From assembly GCF_028583545.1 (NCBI RefSeq), contig NZ_CP087106.1, forward strand, positions 5,129,001-5,193,000: DNA of 64,000 nt, written 5' to 3'. The notes beneath the pieces were generated by a model that saw only the letters and a list, made by a program, of their open reading frames with translations, was not told where the DNA came from and did not search any database. This DNA comes from Methylobacterium sp. NMS14P (GTDB lineage Bacteria > Pseudomonadota > Alphaproteobacteria > Rhizobiales > Beijerinckiaceae). This document shows, piece by piece, positions 14,804 to 23,886 of the stretch (the stretch's first letter is position 1; the number at the start of each line of letters is the position of its first letter). The position numbers were made by a program, and so were the translations under genes.

Positions 14804-16591
14804 ATGGCTGAAGCCGTCGCCGACTTTTTCTGGAAGCGCCTGGCCGAGTGGGGAGTGAAGAAGATCTTCGGCTATCCCGGCGACGGCATCAACGGCCTGC
14901 TCGGCGCCCTCCAGCGCAACGACCTGCCGTTCGAGTTCATCCAGGTCCGCCACGAAGAGATGGCGGCGTTCATGGCCGCGGCCTACGCCAAGTTCACCGG
15001 CGAGGTCGGCGTCTGCATGGCGACCTCCGGTCCCGGCGCGACGCACCTGCTCACCGGGATGTACGACGCCCATCTCGATCACGTGCCGCTTCTCGCCATC
15101 TGCGGGCAGCAGGCGCGTAACGTCAACGGCGCCCACTATCAGCAGGAATTCGACCTCACGAGCGTCTTCAAGGACGTCTCGGCCTACGTACAGCAGGCGT
15201 CCTCGCCCGCGCAGGTTCGCCACATCGTCGACCGCGCCATGCGGATCGCCAAAGCTGAACGGAAGGTCTCGGCCATCATCCTGCCAAACGACCTACAGGA
15301 CGTTCCCTACGAGGCCCCCGTCCGCAAGCACGGCAACACCTTCTCCGGTGTCGGCTACACCGCCCCGAAGGTCGTGCCGTTCGACGCCGATCTGCGCCGC
15401 GCCGCCGACGTGCTGAACGCCGGCAAGAAGGTCGCGATCCTGGTCGGCGCAGGCGCGCTGCATGCCACCGACGAGGTCATCGCGGTCGCCAACAAGCTGC
15501 AGGCCGGCGTCGCCAAGGCGCTGCTCGGCAAGGCAGCCCTGCCCGACGACCTGCCCTTCGTCACCGGCACCATCGGCCTGCTCGGGTCCAAGCCCTCGTC
15601 GGATATGATGGAGGATTGCGACACCCTGCTGATGATCGGCTCCGGCTTCCCCTGGGCCGAGTTCCTGCCGAAGGAGGGGCAGGCGCGCGGGGTACAGATC
15701 GACATCTCGCCGGAGATGCTGTCGCTGCGCTATCCGATGGAGGTGCCGCTGTGCGGCGAGTCCGCCGAGACCTTGCGTGCCCTCCTGCCACTGCTCGACC
15801 AGAAGAAGGAGGGCGGCTCCTGGCGCACCGGCATCGAGAAGGGGATGGTCTCCTGGTGGAAGGAGGCGGAGGATCGGGCGATGGCCAAGGCCAACCCGGT
15901 CAACCCGCAGCGCGTGACCTGGGAGCTCTCGCCGCGCATGCCCGAGCGGGCGATCATCACCTCGGATTCCGGCTCCTGCGCCAACTGGTTCGCCCGCGAC
16001 CTGAAGATGCGCCGCGGCCAGATGTGCTCGCTCTCCGGCGGCCTCGCCTCCATGGGTGCCGCGGTCCCCTATGCCATCGCGGCGAAGGTAGCCCATCCCG
16101 ACCGGCCGGTGATCGCGCTGGTCGGGGACGGGGCCATGCAGATGAACAACATGGCCGAGTTAATCACCGTGGCGAAGTACATGCACCGCTGGTCCAACAA
16201 GACCTGGATTTGCTGCGTGTTCAACAACGAGGACCTGAACCAGGTCACCTGGGAGCAGCGGGTGATGGAGGGCAACCCGAAGTTCGAGGCGAGCCAAACC
16301 ATCCCGAACGTGCCCTACCACAAGTTTGCAGAGCTGATCGGCCTGAAGGGCATCTACGTCGATGATCCCGCCCGGATGGGGGCGGCTTGGGACGAGGCCC
16401 TCGCTAGCTCCGTGCCGGTGGTGCTGGAGGTGAAGACCGACCCCGAGGTGCCGCCGCTACCGCCGTTCTTCACTTTCCAGCAAGTGCAGAACTTCATGTC
16501 GATGCTCGGCAAGGGCGATCCGAAGGAGCGCCATCTCCTGGTTGACACCGCGCGTCAGGTGCTGAGTTCCGTCCTGCCCGGCAGCAAGTAG
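14804..16591 (+). CDS. Thiamine-diphosphate-dependent enzyme (pyruvate oxidase/acetolactate synthase-like)
   Basis: The 595-residue protein has the three-domain order of the POX/AHAS group: the N-terminal PYR domain with catalytic glutamate in QVRHEEMAAFMAAAYAK, a central FAD-type Rossmann-like domain (about 195-330), and the PP domain with the ThDP motif GDGAMQMNNMAE ending in FNNEDLNQ. It resembles the YdaP/PoxB-like stress proteins more than biosynthetic AHAS; no small regulatory subunit is adjacent. The start is MAEAVADFF; the frame extends 30 codons further but over the promoter. It heads a plus-strand gene series running to 21,111. Confidence 0.85.
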   Translation: MAEAVADFFWKRLAEWGVKKIFGYPGDGINGLLGALQRNDLPFEFIQVRHEEMAAFMAAAYAKFTGEVGVCMATSGPGATHLLTGMYDAHLDHVPLLAICGQQARNVNGAHYQQEFDLTSVFKDVSAYVQQASSPAQVRHIVDRAMRIAKAERKVSAIILPNDLQDVPYEAPVRKHGNTFSGVGYTAPKVVPFDADLRRAADVLNAGKKVAILVGAGALHATDEVIAVANKLQAGVAKALLGKAALPDDLPFVTGTIGLLGSKPSSDMMEDCDTLLMIGSGFPWAEFLPKEGQARGVQIDISPEMLSLRYPMEVPLCGESAETLRALLPLLDQKKEGGSWRTGIEKGMVSWWKEAEDRAMAKANPVNPQRVTWELSPRMPERAIITSDSGSCANWFARDLKMRRGQMCSLSGGLASMGAAVPYAIAAKVAHPDRPVIALVGDGAMQMNNMAELITVAKYMHRWSNKTWICCVFNNEDLNQVTWEQRVMEGNPKFEASQTIPNVPYHKFAELIGLKGIYVDDPARMGAAWDEALASSVPVVLEVKTDPEVPPLPPFFTFQQVQNFMSMLGKGDPKERHLLVDTARQVLSSVLPGSK

Positions 16592-16606
16592 GACGGCCCC
16601 CGCGGC

Positions 16607-17701
16607 ATGCGTGACGATCCGGGGATTGGAACGGTGCGGGCGCGAGCCTACACCGTTCCCACCGACGCGCCGGAGGCGGACGGTACCTTCGCCTGGGACC
16701 AAACGACGGTTGTCGTCGTCCATGTCGAGGCCGGTGGTGAGACCGGCCTCGGCTACAGCTACACCGACGCCAGTGTCGCGCGCTTGATTGTAGGGACGCT
16801 CGCATCGCATCTTACCGGATTGTCCGCCTTCGACATCCCGCGGGCCAATGCCGTGCTGTGTGGCGCCGTGCGGAACCTTGGTCGCTCCGGGCTCGCCGCC
16901 ACGGCGATCTCGGCATTGGACACCGCCTTGTGGGACCTCAAGGCACGCCTCCTCGACGTATCGCTGGCAAGCCTGTTCGGGCAGGCGCGGGAACACGCAG
17001 AGATCTACGGAAGCGGCGGTTTCACGAGCTACGACGACCGGCAGTTGCGCGAGCAGCTTGCCGGGTGGATCGAGCGGGATGGCTGCCGATCGGTGAAGAT
17101 GAAGGTCGGCAGCGCTCCCGAGCGTGACCCAGCCCGCATGGCGGTCGCGAAGGCGGCCATCGGCGATGCGAGCCTGTTCATCGACGCCAACGGCGCTTTC
17201 ACCCCAAAGCACGCCATCGGCGCCGCGCAGGTGGCGGAGCGGTTCGGCGTCGCGTGGTTCGAGGAGCCCGTGTCCAGTGACGATCCCGCGGGGATGGCTT
17301 CCGTCCGCGCCTCGGCGCCTGCCGGCATGGAAATCGCCGCGGGCGAGTACGTCTATACCCTGGACGACTTGCGTGGGCTGCTCGACGTGGGGGCGGTCGA
17401 CGTGGCCCAAGCGGACGTAACCCGCTGCGGCGGTTACAGCGGGTTCCTGAAAGTAGCGGCCTTATGCGAAGCGGCGCATTTGGACCTGTCCGGCCATTGC
17501 GCCCCCGCCTTGCACCTCCCAGCGGCCGTTGCCGCCCCCCGCTTCCGACACCTCGAATGGTTCCACGACCACGTCCGCATCGAGCGGATGCTGTTCGACG
17601 GGGCGCCCGTCCCGCGCGACGGCGTGATTACCCCCGACCTGACCCGGCCGGGCCACGGCCTCACCCTCAAGACCCGGGATGCCGATGCCTATGCCGTCTG
17701 A
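16607..17701 (+). CDS. Enolase-superfamily enzyme (mandelate racemase/muconate-lactonizing type)
   Basis: The 364-residue protein shows the superfamily layout: N-terminal capping domain, then a barrel with K164-x-K166 (SVKMKVG), metal ligands D193 (IDANGAF), E219 (FEEP) and E247 (AAGEYVY), and general acid/base H297 (SGHCAP). Members abstract a proton alpha to a carboxylate: racemases, cycloisomerases and sugar-acid dehydratases. With SMP-30 and gluconate-dehydrogenase-like neighbours, a sugar-acid substrate is plausible but unproven. It starts 15 bp after the ThDP gene and its end overlaps the next gene by 23 bp. Confidence 0.85.
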   Translation: MRDDPGIGTVRARAYTVPTDAPEADGTFAWDQTTVVVVHVEAGGETGLGYSYTDASVARLIVGTLASHLTGLSAFDIPRANAVLCGAVRNLGRSGLAATAISALDTALWDLKARLLDVSLASLFGQAREHAEIYGSGGFTSYDDRQLREQLAGWIERDGCRSVKMKVGSAPERDPARMAVAKAAIGDASLFIDANGAFTPKHAIGAAQVAERFGVAWFEEPVSSDDPAGMASVRASAPAGMEIAAGEYVYTLDDLRGLLDVGAVDVAQADVTRCGGYSGFLKVAALCEAAHLDLSGHCAPALHLPAAVAAPRFRHLEWFHDHVRIERMLFDGAPVPRDGVITPDLTRPGHGLTLKTRDADAYAV

Positions 17702-18725
17702 CCGCGCCTCCCAATCGCCGGGACGACGCGCTGCCAGCGTCAAGCGTCGTGTCGCACCCGTACGGGTCGAGGCGGCCGTCCACCCGGTGGTAGTTCTCGC
17801 CGCGGTGGCAGCGGGGGCCGGTTTGTTGACCTGGTTCGCGGCCGGGCGTTCCAAGCCCCTAGGTCACGCCGCCGGCGGCCGCAGCTACAGTCCGCGGGGG
17901 CGCGATGTCACCGCGAGCGCGGCACAGCGCCTGAACCATGCCTCGACGATGCTCGCGGCCTCGGTACTGTTCGATTCCGGCCTGGAGCACTACCGAGGCC
18001 AGTTCTTCAACCGGGCGATGTACACGCCCATCGTCGTATCCAGCGTCACCCTGGCGGCGTCCCTGCACGGGGCCGGCGACACCGACCCCGGCAGCTCCCG
18101 CGTCCGGCACGGGGTGCAGGCGCTCGCCGGGCTGACCGGCCTGATCGGCTTCGGCTTCCACGCCTACAACGTCGGCAAGCGCGAGGGCGGGTATTCCTTC
18201 CAGAACCTGTTCTATTCCGCCCCCATCGGCGCGCCGATGGCGCTGACGCTGGCGGGCGTCCTCGGGGTGGTCGCCGAGCGCGTGCGCGACGCCGACCCTG
18301 ACGAGCCCCGCCTCGCCGGTCTGCCGGCCGGGCGTTCCCTGGCAGTCGCCACGGCGGGCATGCTCGCCGGAACGACCCTGGAGGCTGGGCTGCTCCACTT
18401 CCGGGGTGCTTTCCAGAACCCGGCGATGTTCGTTCCCGTCACCCTGCCACCGCTTGCCGCCGCCCTTCTCGTCCGCGCCGCGACCAAGCCGGAGGGAGCG
18501 AGTCAGGCCGGCGCCAAGTGGGGGATGTGGGCGGTGTCGGCGATGGGCGTCGGCGGCGTTGCACTCCACGCCTACGGCGTCGCCCGGATGATGGGCGGCT
18601 GGGCCAATTGGCGCCAGAACCTCATCGACGGGCCGCCGCTGCCGGCCCCGCCCTCCTTTTCGGGAGTGGCGCTCGGGGGGCTCGCGGCCCTCGAACTCAT
18701 CGAACGCAGCCGCTTCCGCTTCTGA
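17679..18725 (+). CDS. Polytopic membrane protein with an internal duplication and paired histidine motifs
   Basis: The 348-residue protein has about eight hydrophobic segments. Residues 88-200 and 222-342 form two similar halves: LEHYRGQFFNRAMYTP (H104) matches LLHFRGAFQNPAMFVP (H240), and FHAYNVGKREGGY (H161) matches LHAYGVARMMGGW (H297). Four conserved histidines near membrane segments recall b-type heme or quinone-site proteins, but no family is recognised. It overlaps the enolase-type gene by 23 bp and precedes the gluconate-dehydrogenase subunit 3-like gene by 14 bp, so it may be the membrane electron acceptor of that dehydrogenase. The start may be any of three close ATGs (17,679-17,691). 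Confidence 0.75.
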   Translation: MPMPMPSDRASQSPGRRAASVKRRVAPVRVEAAVHPVVVLAAVAAGAGLLTWFAAGRSKPLGHAAGGRSYSPRGRDVTASAAQRLNHASTMLAASVLFDSGLEHYRGQFFNRAMYTPIVVSSVTLAASLHGAGDTDPGSSRVRHGVQALAGLTGLIGFGFHAYNVGKREGGYSFQNLFYSAPIGAPMALTLAGVLGVVAERVRDADPDEPRLAGLPAGRSLAVATAGMLAGTTLEAGLLHFRGAFQNPAMFVPVTLPPLAAALLVRAATKPEGASQAGAKWGMWAVSAMGVGGVALHAYGVARMMGGWANWRQNLIDGPPLPAPPSFSGVALGGLAALELIERSRFRF

Positions 18726-18739
18726 CTTGAAAGAACATC

Positions 18740-19399
18740 ATGCGTCCGAGACTGGACCTTTATCCGGGCTACGACGTGCTCGCGAAGCGCGACGGCCCGT
18801 CCTGGAACGCCAAGACCCGCGAGGTTTTGGAGGAACGGCTCGCCATCGGACCGGAGACGCGTCGCTTCTTCGATGAGGCAGAATGGTCGACGATGAAGGC
18901 GCTGGCCGAGCGGATCGTGCCGCAACCCGCCGACCGGGGGGATCCGGTGCCGGTGGCCGCCCTCGTCGACCATAAGCTCGCGAGCGATATCCGCGATGGC
19001 TACCGCAACGCCGAACTGCCCGAGGAGCGTGATGCGTGGTGCCTGGGACTACGGGCCCTCGATAGCGAGGCAAGGGCACGGTTCGGTGCACGCTTCCACG
19101 AACTCAGCGCCTGGGCGCAGGACGAGCTACTGAAGCTTGCGGAGAAGGGCGACCTGACCGGCGCGGTTTGGGAGGGCATGCCCTCGAAGCTGTTCTTCCA
19201 CCAGCGCATCCTCGCCGACGTGGTCAAGGCGTACTACGCCCACCCCACGGCCTGGAACGAGATCGGCTGGGGCGGCCCGGCGAGCCCGCGTGGCTACGTG
19301 CGCATGGATTTCGACCGTCGCGACCCCTGGGAGGCCGCCGAGGCCAAGCCCGGCCGCGAGGACGAGGCCTACCAAGAGAACCTCCAGGTTGGCCGATAA
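18740..19399 (+). CDS. Gluconate 2-dehydrogenase subunit 3 family protein
   Basis: The 219-residue protein contains RRFFDEAEWSTMKALAERIV, ALVDHKLASDI, and near the end KLFFHQRILADVVKAYYAHP and GWGGPASPRGY, the characteristic segments of the small subunit of membrane GMC dehydrogenases. That subunit stabilises the flavin subunit and often carries a Tat signal; none is seen here, so the complex is predicted cytoplasmic or exported with a partner. The GMC oxidoreductase gene begins 14 bp downstream. Confidence 0.83.
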   Translation: MRPRLDLYPGYDVLAKRDGPSWNAKTREVLEERLAIGPETRRFFDEAEWSTMKALAERIVPQPADRGDPVPVAALVDHKLASDIRDGYRNAELPEERDAWCLGLRALDSEARARFGARFHELSAWAQDELLKLAEKGDLTGAVWEGMPSKLFFHQRILADVVKAYYAHPTAWNEIGWGGPASPRGYVRMDFDRRDPWEAAEAKPGREDEAYQENLQVGR

Positions 19400-19413
19400 G
19401 GATACCCCCGTCG

Positions 19414-21111
19414 ATGCGCATCCCCGGCCTCGGCAACGCCGCCGACAACCCCCAGCACGCCACGCCCGGCGACGACCCGGAGCACCATCCCCGCGCCCGC
19501 GACGGTCGCGCCCCCAACGTCATGCGGATCGGCGAATGGGTGCCGATGCGCCAGCACCGGGACGAGGAAGAGGTCGACTTCGCCATCGTCGGCACCGGGG
19601 CCGGCGGCGGAACCCTGGCCTGTCGGCTTGCGGAGGGTGGCCTCTCGGTGGTGGCCTTCGATGCCGGTCCATATTTCCGGCCGCTGGAGGATTTCGCCTC
19701 GGACGAGAGCCATCAATCCAAGCTCTACTGGACGGACGAACGCATCGTCGACGGCGAGAACCCGCTGCAGATGGGCTCGAACAATTCCGGCAAGGCGGTG
19801 GGCGGTTCGACCGTCCACTACGCCATGGTGGCCCTGCGCTTTCGACCGGAATGGTTCAAGACACGCACCCTGATGGGCTACGGGGCCGACTGGCCGCTCG
19901 ATTGGCGGGAGATGTGGCGCTACTACGATCAGGTCGAGAACGACCTGAAGATCTCCGGTCCGGTTTCCTACCCCTGGGGACCGCACCGGCGCCGCTACCA
20001 CCGCCGGGCGCACGAGATCAACGCCGCCGCCAAGGTGCTGGCCCGGGGCGCGGAGGCGATGGGCATCGGCTGGACGCCGACGCCGCTCGCCACGGTCTCG
20101 GCCCCGCATGGTGACGCTCCACCATGCGTCTACCGGGGTTTCTGCACGCTGGGCTGCTCCACCAACGCCAAGCAGAGCGTGCTCGTGAGCTACCTGCCCC
20201 GCGCCCTGAAGGCCGGCGCCGAGATCCGCGACCTCGCAATGGTCGGGCGGATCGAGACGAGCAACGGGCGCGCCACAGGCGTCCATTATTTCCGCGAGGG
20301 AAAGTGGCGGTTTCAGCGGGCGAAGAACGTCGTGGTGGCGGGCTACGCCATCGAGACGCCGCGGCTCCTCCTGAACTCGGCGAACCAGGAATTTCCGGAC
20401 GGGCTCGCCAACTCCTCGGGCCTCGTCGGCAAGAACCTCATGGTTCAGGGTAACCAAGCGGTCTGGGGCGTCTTCGACGAGGAGATCCGCAGCTACAAGG
20501 GCCCGCCCTCCCTGGCGATCAGCGAACATTGGAACTACGACGACAAGGGCTACGGCCCCTTCGCCAAGGACTTCTTCGGCGGATACTCATACATGAGCCA
20601 GGGGCCGCTGCCCCAGCTCTGGGCCAACACCCAGGCCTCCGCGCACGGTCTGTGGGGTGAGGCGCTCGTCTCGGAGATGCAGCGCTACAACCACGTCGCC
20701 GGGCTGAAGGTCGTCTCCGAATACATGCCGCAGGAGCGCAACCGGGTGACGCTCGCGGACGTGAAGGACCAATACGGCTTGCCGGTGGCCCGCATCACAT
20801 ACTCCTGGTGCGACAACGACAAGGCGCTGAACCGCCACGCCCTCAAGTTCATGCGCGAGGCCCTGTCGGCCGCGGGCGGCCGCGAGGTTTGGGATCAGGG
20901 CGACGACACCTGCCACCTCAACGGCACGGCTCGGATGGGCGCCGATCCGCGCACCTCGGTGGTGGATGCAGCTTGCCGGTCCTGGGACATCCCGAACCTG
21001 TACGTTTGCGATGGTTCGGTCTTCCCGACGGTTGGCGGCGTGAATCCCTCGCTCACGATCCAAGCGGTCGCGTTACGTACGGCGGACCGGATACTCGCGG
21101 GAAGGCGGTGA
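19414..21111 (+). CDS. GMC-family flavin oxidoreductase (gluconate dehydrogenase large-subunit type)
   Basis: The 565-residue protein has the FAD-binding signature VDFAIVGTGAGGGTLACRLA near residue 50, the GMC segment MGSNNSGKAVGGSTVHYAM, and the C-terminal half with CHLNGTARMGADP and VGGVNPSLTIQAVALRTAD, where the catalytic His/Asn lie. It is most like the large subunit of gluconate or sugar dehydrogenases. The start MRIPGLGN was chosen because upstream codons lie inside the subunit 3 gene. The third, multiheme cytochrome c subunit of such complexes is not found nearby; no CxxCH protein is encoded. Confidence 0.87.
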   Translation: MRIPGLGNAADNPQHATPGDDPEHHPRARDGRAPNVMRIGEWVPMRQHRDEEEVDFAIVGTGAGGGTLACRLAEGGLSVVAFDAGPYFRPLEDFASDESHQSKLYWTDERIVDGENPLQMGSNNSGKAVGGSTVHYAMVALRFRPEWFKTRTLMGYGADWPLDWREMWRYYDQVENDLKISGPVSYPWGPHRRRYHRRAHEINAAAKVLARGAEAMGIGWTPTPLATVSAPHGDAPPCVYRGFCTLGCSTNAKQSVLVSYLPRALKAGAEIRDLAMVGRIETSNGRATGVHYFREGKWRFQRAKNVVVAGYAIETPRLLLNSANQEFPDGLANSSGLVGKNLMVQGNQAVWGVFDEEIRSYKGPPSLAISEHWNYDDKGYGPFAKDFFGGYSYMSQGPLPQLWANTQASAHGLWGEALVSEMQRYNHVAGLKVVSEYMPQERNRVTLADVKDQYGLPVARITYSWCDNDKALNRHALKFMREALSAAGGREVWDQGDDTCHLNGTARMGADPRTSVVDAACRSWDIPNLYVCDGSVFPTVGGVNPSLTIQAVALRTADRILAGRR

Positions 21112-21325
21112 CCGGCATCGCGGGTTGGTGACATGACGGCCGGGTCGGAATGGCTGGCTATCGTGACAGCGGATCGTCACACCGTCTGGGGCGCTGCCAG
21201 TCACCGGTTGGCGTCTACGTTACGGGTCACGCTCGATATGGAACGCATGACCGGGGCTGGGTCGACCGCCGGCAGGGACGTCGTCAAGGAGGGCGTAGCC
21301 GGTCGACATCCCGGGACGCCCGTCC

Positions 21326-22405
21326 CTAGGTGACGTTCACCCGTACCCGATGCCAGCAGGCGCACAGGTAGCCCTTGTGGTTCCACGTCTCGTCCGGCAG
21401 CGCTGGCTGCGTCTGGCCGGCCTCGTCCCAGGCGCGCACGACAAGCTCATGCTCGCCCGGGCACAGGTCGAGGTTCGTGCTCCAGAACGCCCACGCGAAC
21501 GGCGCGTCGGCCTCGTGTTCGAGCTCGGCTTGCACCCAGGACCGGCCGCCGTTCCCGGAGATGTCGACGCGCACGATGGCTCGATCCCCGCTCACGGCGT
21601 AACCGCGGACTTGGTTGCCCCCTGGCTGGAGAATGGCCCCGCGTGCCGGCTCACAGATCGCCGCGTTCAGCGGCATCGTATCGATGGTGTGCCCATTGGC
21701 CGGATCGGCGGTCTCGGCGGTCACGTCTGCCGGGTACAGCTTGTAGTCGCTTGCTTGGATCGGATTGTCCGAGGGGTGGTCCTGGACGCTCAGTCGCCGG
21801 AGCCATTTGGGGCTGCGTACGCCGGCAAAGCCCGGCACCACCGCGCGGACCGGGAAGCCATGCTCCGGGAGCAAGGCATCGCCGTTCATGGCGTAGGCCA
21901 GCAGGGTCTCGGGCGCCATGGCCTTGGCGAGTGGAACCGAGACGCCGTAGGGATGGCCTTCCACCGTGTCGTGGCTCTCGAAGGCGACATGGAGGCCCTT
22001 GCGCTCGGCGACCCCTGCCTCTCGCAGGACGTCAACGAGTCGCACCCCGGTCCATTCGGCGGTGCCGATGGCTCCGGCGTCCCACGGGTCACCGGATACC
22101 GGGGCGACCGCCCGCATGTCGGCACGGCGATTGCCGGCGCACTGCATCGTGGCCGTGACCGTGGTTTCCGGGAAGCAAGCCCGCAATTCGGATAGCGACA
22201 ACTCAAGCGCGGTGCCGGTTCCGCCATCGACGGTAAGGCGCCAGGTTGCCTCGTCGAGGTCCGGTAGGTTGCCATGTGAGCGGACGTAAAAATCCTTCGC
22301 CGCCGTCCTGTAGGAGGCCCGCAATCGGTCGAGGGGCGGTTCGGCGTTGTAAGGTTGGTCGCCGTGGACGATCAGGCGTGCCTTGCGCTCGGTCAGGCTC
22401 GACAT
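21326..22405 (-). CDS. Sulfite oxidase-type molybdopterin oxidoreductase
   Basis: The 359-residue protein has the sulfite oxidase catalytic domain with the molybdenum-ligand cysteine in TATMQCAGNRRADM, the segments WTGVRLVDVLREAG and GFPVRAVVPGFAGVRSPKWL, and a C-terminal Mo-co dimerisation domain (VRGYAVSGDRAIVRVDIS to the end). No Tat signal is visible at the chosen start (MSSLTERKARLIV, 22,405); the frame extends further upstream but without motif support. Substrates in the family include sulfite and oxidised methionine. It points toward the GMC operon, convergent with it. Confidence 0.87.
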   Translation of the reverse strand: MSSLTERKARLIVHGDQPYNAEPPLDRLRASYRTAAKDFYVRSHGNLPDLDEATWRLTVDGGTGTALELSLSELRACFPETTVTATMQCAGNRRADMRAVAPVSGDPWDAGAIGTAEWTGVRLVDVLREAGVAERKGLHVAFESHDTVEGHPYGVSVPLAKAMAPETLLAYAMNGDALLPEHGFPVRAVVPGFAGVRSPKWLRRLSVQDHPSDNPIQASDYKLYPADVTAETADPANGHTIDTMPLNAAICEPARGAILQPGGNQVRGYAVSGDRAIVRVDISGNGGRSWVQAELEHEADAPFAWAFWSTNLDLCPGEHELVVRAWDEAGQTQPALPDETWNHKGYLCACWHRVRVNVT

Positions 22406-22629
22406 CGGAGTTCCCGTAAGGATTAGGCCACGGGTGTGAACGCACCGGCGACGGTAAGGGTCATTCAGCGGCCCAGGAGAGAGGGTTCGAACGTGGGCCG
22501 CAATCATCGCGGCACGTGGACGGGCGCTACGGAACACCCTGAAGGAGGCGGACTTCTCAAAGGCATCCTTGTTCGCGAGCGCGTTCCTCTTAGGGGGAAC
22601 ATGGCTTCGCCACCGACCGGAGAACCTCG

Positions 22630-23802
22630 ATGAAGGCACTGTGCTGGCACGGTAAGGGCGACATCCGCTGCGACACGGTTCCCGATCCGCGGATCGAGGA
22701 CGCGCGCGACATCATCCTCAAGGTGACGTCCTGCGCCATCTGCGGCTCGGACCTCCACCTGATGGACGGCCAGATGCCGACCATGAAGGCCGGCGACGTG
22801 CTCGGCCACGAGTTCATGGGCGAGGTGGTCGAGGTCGGTCCCGGCTTCACCAAGTTCAAAAAGGGCGACCGCGTCGTCGTCCCGTTCAACATCAATTGCG
22901 GCGAATGCCGCCAGTGCCGGCTTGGGAACTGGTCGGTCTGCGAGCGCTCGAACCGCAACGGCGCCATGGCGGCGGCGCAGTTCGGCTACCCGACCGCGGG
23001 CCTGTTCGGGTATTCGCACCTTACCGGCGGCTATGCCGGGGGCCAGGCCGAGTACGTGCGCGTGCCGATGGCCGACGTGGCGCCGATGCTGGCCCCCGAG
23101 GGCGTCGATGACGAGTCGCTGCTGTTCCTCACCGACATCCTGCCCACCGGCTGGCAAGGGGCCGAGCATTGCGAGATCGAGGGCGGCGAGGTCATCGCGG
23201 TCTGGGGCGCGGGGCCGGTCGGACTGTTCGCGATCCAGTCGGCCAAGATCATGGGGGCCGGACGCATCATCGCCATCGACACGGTGCCGGAGCGCCTCGC
23301 GCTCGCCCGCACCTACGGCGCCACCGACATCATCGACTACGCCAAGGAGGACGTGTTCGAGCGGATCAAGGAGATCAGCAAGGGCGAGGGCGCCGACGGC
23401 GTCATCGACTGCGTAGGGATGGAGGCCAGCGCCGGCCACGGCGTCGCCAGCCTCGTCAACACGATCCAGGAGAAGCTGACCTCGACCGAGCGTCCCTACG
23501 CTCTGATGGAAGCGATCAAGGCGGTGCGGCCCTGCGGCATCGTCTCGGTGCCCGGCGTCTACGGCGGCCCGATCTTGGTCAACATGGGCATGATCGTCCA
23601 GAAGGGCCTGACCATGAAGAGCGGGCAGACCCACGTGAAGCGCTACCTGGAGACGCTGACCAAGCTGATCCAGGCGGGCAAGATCGACATGACGTCGATG
23701 ATCACCCACCGCTCGACGAACCTCGCCGACGGGCCGGACCTCTACAAGACGTTCCGCGACAAGAAGGACGGCTGCGTGAAGGTCGTGTTCCACCCGAACT
23801 GA
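22630..23802 (+). CDS. Zinc-dependent alcohol/formaldehyde dehydrogenase family protein
   Basis: The 390-residue protein has the catalytic zinc ligands CAICGSDLH and GHEF, the four-cysteine structural zinc lobe CGECRQCRLGNWSVC, and a Rossmann domain with WGAGPVGLFAIQSAK. The long insertion after the zinc lobe (GYPTAGLFGYSHLTGGYAGG) resembles the glutathione-independent formaldehyde dehydrogenase-like branch. It could oxidise an alcohol or aldehyde with NAD(P). The start follows GGAGAACCTCG. An SDR gene lies 84 bp downstream on the same strand. Confidence 0.88.
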   Translation: MKALCWHGKGDIRCDTVPDPRIEDARDIILKVTSCAICGSDLHLMDGQMPTMKAGDVLGHEFMGEVVEVGPGFTKFKKGDRVVVPFNINCGECRQCRLGNWSVCERSNRNGAMAAAQFGYPTAGLFGYSHLTGGYAGGQAEYVRVPMADVAPMLAPEGVDDESLLFLTDILPTGWQGAEHCEIEGGEVIAVWGAGPVGLFAIQSAKIMGAGRIIAIDTVPERLALARTYGATDIIDYAKEDVFERIKEISKGEGADGVIDCVGMEASAGHGVASLVNTIQEKLTSTERPYALMEAIKAVRPCGIVSVPGVYGGPILVNMGMIVQKGLTMKSGQTHVKRYLETLTKLIQAGKIDMTSMITHRSTNLADGPDLYKTFRDKKDGCVKVVFHPN

Positions 23803-23886
23803 GCGACTGCGTCGATCCTCGTCAACTCACGCATCCAGGGTCCTCTTCATGTTTGGCGGAACATGGATGCTAAGGGAACGAAACTG

